Assembly: GCA_015061115.1 (NCBI GenBank)
Contig: SUXE01000014.1
Span: 62,001-126,000, forward strand
Source: Bacteroidales bacterium
Lineage (GTDB): Bacteria; Bacteroidota; Bacteroidia; Bacteroidales; Paludibacteraceae
Reading direction: 5' to 3'
DNA: 64,000 nt
Shown here: one piece after another, positions 38,901-50,900 of the stretch
How the letters are laid out: each line of letters starts with the position of its first letter
How positions within the stretch are numbered: position 1 is the stretch's first letter
Position numbers and translations under genes: made by a program
The notes under the pieces: model-generated
The model's database searches: none
The model's input: the letters and a program-made list of their open reading frames with translations, nothing else
What the model was told of the DNA's origin: nothing

Positions 38901-41900
38901 AGCCGGATATTCTAGACTGACATCCGTTTTCATTTTCAACCAACACCTCATAAGTCGCATTACCTGAGCATCTATTGGTTGGAGTAAAGTTAACATTGTC
39001 CGTATTGTTTTTATCAATAGTACCACCTGTGACACTCCATGCATAAGATTCATTAGAATCTGTATTTTCTGCCACCACACCTAGAGGATATGCGCCACTC
39101 TCTTTTGGACAAACCGTACCTGAAGTATTGTTGGAAATCCACGACAAGACTGGTTTCTTCAAGAATGAAATAGTCAGTTCCTCACTTGATTTCGTACATG
39201 CGATGTTATTTGTAGGCAATTCCTTAGCTGAAGCAGTAAGGGTATACTTCTTTCCATCATCTGTTTTAGACAATCCTGTCACCTTTGGCAAACTCCAAGA
39301 ATATGTGTACTTAGTATCGTCTTGATTCTTAATTGCAAGATCAACAGTCTGATCATCACAAACAGGTGTGAATGAAATTTCTGGTTTATCCACAACAATC
39401 TCGTCAACTCTGAACGCGACATGAGCTGAACATTTATTAGCATCTGTGACTATCAAATTATAATCACCAGCAGGGACATTCACCGTAACTTTATCTTCAT
39501 CAATTATTGGATTGATTCCATTAGGAAGTCCTTCGACTAAATAACGAGGCTCGTCGTTTTCAGGCACTCCATTTTCAATAGTGAACGTCGCCTCATACTT
39601 CTCATTCTCACACACCTTAGCGTTAGCTACAGCAGTAAGCGACATCACATCAGGTTTTTTAACAATATAATACGCGTCAACTTTCTTTTCTACCTCACAT
39701 CCCGACTTCGTCTTAAATTTGACTGTCAACACGATTTGGGATCCGTTAGCAACAACATCTCCCTTAGCAGGAGACTGAGTCCAGACAATATTTCCATCAA
39801 TAGAATTATCTCCACACGAAAGAGTAACAGACAAAGGATCAACAGCAGGAGCCGTCAATTTACATTCTCCTGAATATTCAGCCATAACCTCTCCGATCAT
39901 CTTGGCTGATGCTGTCAATGGGGAGTTTTGATCCACCACATTGTATGTTACATTGTTGGCATCATTGACAATCACGTCACCAACCTTAACTGGAAGTATC
40001 GCAGACTTTGTTGTGTGACAGAGAGTACGTCTGTTGACAACAGTCAATGAATAAGGAATGCTTCCCTCGCAAGTATCAGAGAAGATATAAGCCTCATTAC
40101 TTGATGCGGAACCCCATGGCTTACCCGGCTCATTATCCCATGTATAATCAAAATAATCACCAGCAGAAGAATTTTTTACCGTCGCAGAGACTTTGAAACC
40201 TCGTCCATTCACTACAGGCGACATCTGAGCTGGATCATACATTCTACGAACATATTCCGCATCCGAGATCAAACCGTCTGTGAACGGAGCATCCTGGTCT
40301 GAGTCATCCCTTGTTCCAAAAATATACCATCCTACTCTTTGTGTTGACGGTTCTCCCGTAGTGTATGCAGGTTGAGAAGAAGACTCCCTGACAGTAACAT
40401 ACTTGACACAGGAAAGTTCAGACGCATACTTGCCTGTTTTCTTCGCATTTACCATGATGAACACACTTGGATCATCTGGAGTACCATCATTATATAAAGA
40501 CCAATAAACAGCATCTATCTCCTCCTGTCCAAATCTGTCTATCAAAAGACTCTGAAGCTGGTTTGCGACAGCCAAATTCTGTCCTCCTAGAACACCACCA
40601 CGGTTATTAGCTATCTGACCCTGAACCAATGAATTATAAGAAATCAAACCAGCATCATTGTTCATTTGTTTTGATGCCAACAAGTAGTTGATATAAGAGG
40701 CTATCTCCTTAAACTTCTGAGTCGCAGGAGTATTATCATATGGCTTATAATCAGAGATATCATCAGCAGAAGTGCTTATACCCAATTTATTATCCATACG
40801 GCGGTCGTAGTAAGCAAAACCATGAGTTCCCTTTTGCGACTTATTTGCTGTATCCCTGATTATTTCTTCATCATCTTTCGCAGTCTTATCTAAAGAGAAA
40901 TAAACTTCTTTCTGCGAGCATACAGTATCCTCCGTAAGTTCGAATTCCGGATTTGGATTTATACTGAATGTCAAACTGCGTTCATATCTACATCCGGTAT
41001 TAGTAGTCGCTACAAAATCCAACTTATATGAGCCAGGATTCGAGATGACCAACTTGTTTCCAGACGCCACAACAGGAGAGTCATTCAATCTCCAATCTGT
41101 AGTGAAATTATTAGAAATAGAAGAAGTGAATTCAACTGTAATATTCTCTCCCTCACAAACCTCCATCGCATTTGCGACAAGAGCAATTTTTCCAACATTG
41201 CTTACAACAACCTTATGAATATATTCCTTGCCACATATGTCAGAAGGATCATTTTCAGGAGTATTGTAATTGAAAATCTGCACTTTGAAATAATATGTGC
41301 CGACCGACTCCAAAACCGGAGAGTATTCCTTGCCCGTCTGTCCAACAATTTCAGTATACGGTCCATCCACTGATGTAGCAGACAACCATTTTATTTGTCT
41401 GTAGGAGCCAATCACATCCTCTGGTACCCCTGCCGTATTTTCAGCCATGGCTTTAGCTTTGAGTGTAAGAGTCTCACACATTGAAATTTCTGAAGCACCG
41501 TCTACAGACAATATAGGATCAACAACTTCTGTGTATCCGTCTGTCTCATACATAGCTTCACAGCCCGATTCTGTCACCAATGCCCTGATCTTGAATTTTG
41601 AATTGTCATTGATGACAGGACTGAAAACAGACATTGAAGACGAGCTGTTCTTTGAATTTACAGTACCGTTTTCATATATATATTTCCATTCAACCGAACA
41701 ATCTGAACAATGAATAGGAGAATTATCATCACTATTCAACAATCTGTAATCCACTTTCGTGCAAGATGCGACACGAGAAGGTCCACTAATATAGTATTCT
41801 GTCGATTTAGCGACGGTGAACTCTTCACTCTTTATTTCAGAGACACAACTGTTTTCTCCGACAAATTCGGCAACAAACATATATGTTATGTTGTCAAAGT

Positions 41901-44900
41901 CGTCACTAGGGAAATGATATGAAACAGTCAGTTTTCCATCACTGCAAGTCACATTACTATTGTCGATAACGATCTTTTCAGTTCGTCCATCTTTATGTTT
42001 CTTTATATAACTCCATTTGATTTTGTTATCCGCATGCATCTCACAGATGTCGGCATTCGGTTCTGGAGTAAGAGTTACCTTCGTCTCCTTACACTCAACC
42101 TTACCGCTGACACTACCGAATGAGCCATATTTCAAAACAGTCACCTTTTTCCATGGTGAAGAGTGCCAATGACAGCCAACATGCTCTAGATGAAGACGTA
42201 CATAATATACAGTGTTATTGTCAACATTCACCCTGTCTGCAAGTGAGAACACGGAATCACCAGGCACTGCCCATTTAATTAACGGATTCTGTTCCGCATC
42301 AGTTGTGTCTGTTGTGTATTGCCAAGACACATTATCATAAGCAATTGCATTGTCCTTTATAATACCCATCGCTTTGATTGTAATCGACGGATCACACTCA
42401 AACAAAGAATCTTCAAGAAGTGCAAGATCATAACCCGGACGGATTCTTCCTTCATAATCAAAATCCGTACTACATCCTGCTGGGACATGCGTCATTCTGA
42501 CTAAATAATCATATTCAAAATCAAGATCAAATGTCAATACACTATCAACAATAGTAGTCACTGGTTTAACTCTGTCCATTGGGGATTCTGCACCCATTCG
42601 CTTACGAAAGACATCCAAACTGTCAGTGCTTGTAGTCCAACCAGTGATTTTTACCATACGATTATCATTCGGACAAGCGCCATCCACAAATTCTAATTCA
42701 GGCTGTGAAGTAGGCATATTTGTGTTAAGCACAAATGATATGGAACTATTCTTGCCACACTTATTTGTTGCCGTAATTGTAACGGTTTCTGTCTCTGTGA
42801 ATTTAGTTCCTGCCGGTGGAGTCTGTGTATATGTGACATCTAAACCACAACCACTCTCAGCTGTCAGATACTGAGATAGATTTTCTTTTCCATATTTTTC
42901 TATTTCAGAATCACTTGGATTAATAAAATCAGGAACCGAGAACTCACAATTTTCACCAATGACTGTAAATAGATTCTTCGGATTATTATAAGTGACAAAC
43001 ACGTTTCCATCCACATCCAACGTAGTATCTTTCAACACAGAACAACCTGTAGCATTGTCTGTTACGACAACCTTAAACGGAGCGGTACTATCACAATCCG
43101 TTAGAGAGAACGAAACAACATTAGGATTTACATTATTATCTTTTTGAGCATACTCTGTCCCGTCGACCTCATAATTGAAAGAGTAATTTCCTTCTGGAGT
43201 CACAGTCACAAACACCTCATTGCCAGACCTCGGACAGAGAGCCGCATCATGAGAAACAGTCACAGTTGGCAATGAATGATAGTCGAAAGTAGCTTTACAT
43301 ATAGATTGTGTTGTACCATAATCTTTATGAGTAGATCCATCATCCTTCCAAGCCTTTGCTTTCCATGTAATCTCATACTCACCTCTTGTCTTTATTCCTG
43401 AGATAGTCCACTTGTCTGTAGACGTATCATACAATACTTTATCTTTGTACTCAACACCTTTGTTTTTAACACTGACAACTTCAAGAGATGTCTCTGCTCC
43501 TTCCACACAGAAAGGCAAAGATGGAGCTGTCAACGCTATAGTTGCGCCCTCTGTACTCTCAAAATCAGTCTGACAAGCCAGATTTACAGACTCTGCAGAA
43601 CACTCTATTCTTACAGTCTGAGGAATATTAACAGTATAGGCAGTAACACGCGGACATATCAGTCTGTCTGGATCTGTAAAATAGATTCCAGGAGTCGCGA
43701 CAAATATAAACTTGTCAATTGTCGAATTCTTAACAAACGTATATTCTGTTTCTCGTTTTCCTCCTCCTATAGGAGCGGATTCCGATTTCAATATATTTCC
43801 ATTAGCATCTCGCCACTCACCTATATATCCATCAGGCAGAGTATCCACAAGTGTCACTGTCTCATTAGGACACGCATACACCACAGTATCTATCTGTGCA
43901 CGGCTTTCATGTACATGCACCCAAAAATCACTTGAATGGGCATAGACTGTGTCGCAAGAGATCCTAGGCCAATTGTTTTCTGGATCCAATGTGTTCTTAT
44001 AAGGTTCCAGTTGCGACATCACTTTATCCAACACTTCACTCTCTGCTGCGATAACACGAAGTCGGCAATCGCCCATACCTATCTTATCTACAGGACAGAA
44101 GAAACTGTATTTATCCTGACATGGCACAGCAGAAGGATCACTACCCTTTTCCGTACGTCCTTCATTTTCATCACTAATGAACAAATCAACCCATTCTCCA
44201 ATATGAGACTCATCTTCAACCCATTTCTGCCACTTAACCTTTACATTATCCTGATCTGGGAAGAAATTACAGAACGAGACTTCTGGCACAGCATACACAC
44301 GGGCTGTCAAAGGATTTGGATCACACAGATCTATCTCTTGCTCATGAGTCACCTTATCTTCAGATGCAATTGATACATCTGGATCACAAACAAAAATCTC
44401 GACATCATCAAACAAAAAGTCATTACCCTGAGTAGTGTAAACTTCGTCTGAAATGATCTCAAAAGTATAATTATAGAAATCTGCCGTTTCCGAAGCGACC
44501 AATGGCACACGGAATGTCAAATGTGTCCAAGGGTTTTCCTGATATGCGGGAGTACTCTGATAACGGCAATAGATATCACCAGATTTGTATGTCGAAAGAA
44601 TGTTTCCAGCAGCATTTTTTATATTGATTGTGACACTACATGGAATTCTATCATCCATTTGGTTGGCATTTGCCACATAACATGACACAATTGCAACCGC
44701 ATCTCTACATTTTGTTTTGAAAGAACCTGAATATACAAGTCCTCCTGATGGTGGCATATTGATAAATAGCATACCGCCATGTTCACTGCCTGGTGTATGG
44801 TCTCCCATCATGATTCCCCAATCAACACATGATCCCATTGCTGCGTTATACACAATCGCATACGAACCATCATTAACATGGTGATTAACAAATTTTTGGC

Positions 44901-47900
44901 CTCCACCCCAACAAGTTTGATTCAAATCTGTCACATACACCACATTATTTGTAAGAGAGCCTGTAAGATCCTTAGCAAAGGCATAATCATCCGTATTATA
45001 CATAGAATACGATGTCTTTACTCCGTCTATTTCAACGTCTCTTTCATAATTTCTGAATCCGAAATCTTGATTAAGATATTCTTGTTCAGAGAAGTTATAA
45101 CCACCATTTCCATTTGGAGTAACCAACGGATATGTCTTATCGCTTACCCAATTTGAGAAAGATCCAAAATCATCATACCATACACGTGTCGTACTTCCAG
45201 ACGCGCTCTGACACTCCCTGATAGCACGAACGACTATCGATTTGTAATTATGATCTTTCAAACTGAATTCTGTACAGAACTCAGTCATTGTGAATTTATA
45301 ATCAGAAACTGCTTTGACATCGTAATACCAGTTGCCATCAATATCCTTGTCGGTACAGATGATATTCTTGATGGTACCATCTTGTATATCTGTCATTGAA
45401 AACCTAGGAGATTTGTTAATCCATTCATCATTATTCTCCACATGGAAAACGATGCGGTACTCCTCAGCATATAAAGCCTCATACTCCTGAGGGTTGATTG
45501 TATTGACATTTTTGATTTCCCATCCGCATTTCGTCTCCATCGGTGTCAGAAGAATAGAATTAGACGAACAATGAGTCTCGCCCTCATCATCTTTCACAAC
45601 CACACGGATATACGGGTGATTCACGAAATCCTCCTTTTTCAACTTAAGCCTTATACCAGTGCCTCCGTCCAAACTAGTATACAACTCCGATGGGATATCC
45701 AACCATTTGCTCTCGGAATTATAACGTTTGTCACTCCACTGCCATACATACTCAATACCGTAAGGAAGATCTATATTCGAAGTAAGGATTCTGATGTCAG
45801 TCTCCTTTGTATACACAACATTCTCAATGTCTTCTCCAATGTAGACACAATCGTAGCACTTGGAATCACGACCTACCTGAACATAGTTCTTATATGTATA
45901 AACATCATTATTGACTCCTTTAATCTCTACCTCACAACGATATGTAACATAACTTACTCCTTCAGGGAATTGAGTGTCAAAACGAGCGACTCCATTTCCT
46001 GCAATATCATCCATAGACTGCTGAACGATCACATCATTAGGCTTTGCCTCATCATACCATCTGATAGTCAGATCTGTAATCGAATTCTGCAATTCTTCCA
46101 ATCCCTTAACAAACAGACTGATAGCATCACTCGTACATGCAGTCTCTGCACTGATACAAATAGATGGTTTCAGTGGAAGCTGCTGTACTTCTTGACCTGA
46201 CACCTGATTCATTTCTGTCATCAAATACTCTACAGCGACTCCAACCTTGTCTGAATATGGCAACACCATAGGATAAAACACAGGACAATTATCATCCGTA
46301 AGCATACCATCCATTACAAACTCCGCAGTCATCGTATACCAGCCTGGCTGGGCATTAGGGACTTTCACCTCAGTAAGACAGTCGTTATTGTTGGAGTTGG
46401 CCATCATAGTGTTGTTCACATCCATCTTCCATGTCTCTCCAGTCGCCTCACATACAAGTGTACAATTTTGATTATAGAATGGATTTTCTTCCAGTGTGGA
46501 AATAAGAGTACCGTCAGTGTCAACTGTCTTGCTTCCATGTCTGTCGGAGAAGAAACCGAAATGACAAGGATTATCTGCATTAAGACCATCAGTAATCAAC
46601 CAAAAACGCACAGAAATTTTTCCGGTAGATCCCGTTGCCACTTCACTCGGATACTGAATACCCATCATCGGATAAATTTTAGGCAAAGTGACCTGGTCAT
46701 TTGATTTATACGTCTCTCCTCCATGCCACCACAAATAATACATATCATTATCAAAATATGAAGGAGGGATCACAGCGTCGGATCCACCGTACATCGCCAA
46801 AGCATTACGATTGACTATATAGTAGGCATTCTTCTTGCCGAAAGGATTCTCTTGTAGTGTTGGGAACAAAGAGACGCCAGGGCCACCACCTATACGTCCA
46901 CATCTTTCTATTCCTAGATATGTAATACGCTTTTGAGGATCAGTCTCTCCTGTCGTATACTGAACAGAATTATGCATGTTAGGAGGGAAATCGACATAAC
47001 ATCTTGAGTCGTTTGGTCGAATAAACATATATGGCTCAACGTCAGATTTTTGTGCTTTTAATTGACCCGCATTCATTCCGTTGAATGAGAATATGATCGC
47101 TCCGTCACTTGCACAAATAGGATCTATCTCGTTTATTTTAAGTTCTACCGATTCACTACGCGTACATTTACTTGTGGCATAGAATCGGAATATTGCTTTA
47201 TGATTGTTGTCTGTAATTTTATAATTAAGTTTTGAGGTTTCCGCTCCCGAAATATTTGGCAGTCCTCTTGCATCCACCCAAACGCCATTTTCAAGTTTTT
47301 CCCAGTGACCTATGACATCAGATGGGATAACCACAAAATCAACCTCATCCACTCGATCGACTCCATATACCAAAGACTTATTGTATGAGACCTTCAAATC
47401 CACACCTGCCACATCCTTTGATCTTATTGTGTTGGAAGGAAACTCATATCCATTTATCTTCACTACATATCTATAATATGAAGACGACACACTATTTATA
47501 TTAATTACACTTCCAGACACACTATAATCTGAAGGATTTACTGGAGACCACAAATTTTCATCCTCACTCTCCTGAAGTTCAAACGTGAATCCGCAACTAA
47601 CATAAGAAAGATTATTCGCAGTCGACGTCAATCGTCCAACCTGACATTTTTTCAACGTACCAGATATAGTTACAGACGGATAATAGGCACAATTTTTGAA
47701 GAATCGAGTGCTCAATGTCGAACAGCCGACATTGATAGACACACGGAACTGACTGTAATTTTCGATAACATTTCCAGATAATATTGAACCTGTCTCTCCA
47801 TTTATCAAGCTCCAATTATTGCCATCATTAGAACCTTCCCATGTAAATGAAGGTGAGTTAAGTCCAAAAGCATTCTTAAAGTCATCATTATTTAGACTGT

Positions 47901-50900
47901 TATTAACATATGCTATATTCGCTATTATGCTTCTGTTATCACTACAAACATCACATATACTTTCTGTCATATTCAACATGACATACGAATCTGGCTTATT
48001 AACCGACCAATAAGCTTTGTCTCCTTTTACATATACATATAAAGGACTCGTAGCATTTTTTACGTTAACGCCATTGCTTATGGTCTCAAAGACTCCCGAC
48101 TCCGCATCGTTTACCCTAATGTGACTGTATCCGTCAAAATTCATCTGTCCAGTACCGTTATAGTCGACACGATAAAGTTTGCCTCCATTATCATCACAAC
48201 ACAACGTCACGATTCTATTTACAGTCAATCCATTAGATCCCGTAATTGAAGGATTGGAAAGCCGCCACGCAAAATCAATTGCGCCCATTTGCAAAACTGA
48301 ATTGCTACAAGAATCCAAGATCTTAATTCCATAACGATCTGAAAAATCATTCTTCTCATACATCTCCCGAGTTATAGTCAAAGTCTTGCTTGTCGCTCCT
48401 TTAATATCACCATTCTCTCCATTCACAAACCACTGATATTTGACAGAATTACAATTATCACTACCACATGGCACTGTAGAAAGAACCAAATTCAGATCCT
48501 CACATGGAAACTTATCTGCGTTCTCTATATCTATACCTATAACTTTCCCTCTTTCGTTTGAACTTACTATGACTCTCTTGTTTGGCTCATCTACATAGAT
48601 ATAGAATTTCTGGTTTGGCAGATCTCTATGGACACCCAAGACTTCCCACCAATGAGTGATTGTGCCATTCTCGTCGAAACCGAAATTAAGTCGATCAGCG
48701 CCATCAGCAGCATAATATACCTTATAAGTATCATTTTCTGACACTGCACGCAAGTATGCCCATCCGTTCCAATCTCCATGAGTGCCAGTATTACGCACCG
48801 TAATCTCATAATTATTACAACACAAAGGACGTATTTGAGACACTTCTATTTTAGCTCCTGTCGTATGGCTTGCCCAATAATCTCCAGCATCGTAAGTCGA
48901 TTTGAACTCAAAAGGAAAATAATTCACCTCTATCGGATCAGAATAGACCCAAGTCGAATTGTTTCCATACGCATAACTAGCCCTAATATATCTCGCCCCA
49001 CTAAGATCATTGGAAGTTATAGGAAATGAATTGACAGATTTCTCCTTCATGAACGACCAATTGCCGCCATCCCATCTCTCTAGTTTATACGAACTTATAT
49101 TATCATGTCCACACAATCCTGAGATTTCATAAGTCACGCTTTCGCACGAAATATTCCCGCTGACATTCACCTTGACACAAGAACATGGATTTTTTGATGT
49201 CAGATGCCATGTTCCACCGTCTTCATACAAATATAATGTTCCATAAAATCTAGATTCAGTGCTACCACCATTTATTCCATTGAAATTACCTTCACTATTT
49301 TTTGTGACAAAACTTGCATCGCTATCGACAACCACAGAAAGTTTTGTTTGGTCTGATGATTTGCGGAAATACCAGTTCCCGTTTTGTATAAGATTAATGC
49401 TGCCATTCAACGGTATTGCGAATGCACAAGCAGAACAACCAGAAACAACATTCAAAGAAGTATAAGATTGGTTATTTGTCGCAACTTCAATACCATTTTT
49501 AGAAACTCTGACAATATTCGATTTCTCATTTCCACTAGTCACCCTGTAGTAGACGGTACTGTTTATATCGGATAAGTTCAATGTCGAACCATTATTCTGT
49601 ACATTGCTCCAGCTATTCTTACCATCACTGCTTCTCTGCCATGTCCAACTGGTTATTCCATCACACGCTACATCAAGAGACAGCATTGTCCCGTCACAAA
49701 TCGATACTGTATTGTCAACAGACAACATCAGGCATCTGCATGGATCTTCAATTGAAAACACCCATCCATTATCATAATAGATATATCCAGTAGTAAATTT
49801 ACTTCTATCTACATAATTAAAATTTCCATCACCAGTCAGACTGAAATCACTAGGGCAATCAGGAGAAATGGTAAGAGACATCTTTACTCCATCCTTTTCA
49901 AACCACCATTGATTTAGATTGTCTACCTGATCAAAACTAAACTTATAAGCACACATATCAGGACACATATCCTTTGTGTAACGTGTAAGCTGGTAATTTC
50001 CATTACTGCTTGTCCTTAATCTGACCACACTCTTACTAACCACAACTTTATTACTTACTTCCTCTCCATCCTTCGCATATACACTTGCATTACCATTTGT
50101 ATATACATACGATGGAGATATAGTCAATCTATTTCCACTGACTATTATGCCATCACCATTTGAAAGTTTTGTTGATCCGTAATACCATTCGATAGAGTTG
50201 GAACTTTGGTTGGCTAAAAATGTAATGTCATCACAACAAACCTTCTGTGTAGTACTTGGTGTTATCGATAAAATAGCATCTGCAGCGGCTTGACACTTTG
50301 CCAAATCCTCAGATGCATACCACATTCCGTCTCTCTTATAAACATACAGTATGCAATGATCCGTAATATTCTGATCATTATAATTCCAACAATTTGCATA
50401 CAATCCATCATAAACATACTGTCCTTCAACAGGATTATTATTATATGGCTGATCGTTCTGAGTAGTGAAATTAAACTCAGCTATCAAAGGCAGTGTATTA
50501 TTGTATTGATCTTCAAGATGCCAATGACCATTATGCAAATTGGATGTTTCATTTACTGAATAACAAGCTGGATTAACAACTTGAAGCTGTCTTGTATCTC
50601 CATTTACATTCGCTGTTGATTTTACATGATGTGGATCTCCGACACAACCGCCACAACATTCTGAAGCATACCAATCCCCATTCTTTTTATATACGTATAA
50701 AGTAAAATAAAGACCGTCATAAGAAGCACAATTACTTGTATATGAATCAGTTCTATCCCAACCACAATGCTGCAACGGTTGAAGATTCTCTGATGTGTTT
50801 CCGTTGTTATTGTTATATCTCTGCCCATCATTTCCCCATACATTGAAAACGAATTCTGTCCTCAATGGGATCACTTTATTGCATGCATCTTCAAGTCGCC

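Noticed and set aside
25320..43600. CRISPR-like or satellite DNA repeats
   Set aside because: The repetition is at protein-module level with diverged DNA; there are no short identical repeats with spacers.
45571..46200. Plus-strand ORF of 209 codons inside the giant gene
   Set aside because: Antisense shadow of a clearly coding frame; the composition (Ile/Thr/Cys-rich) is typical of such shadows.
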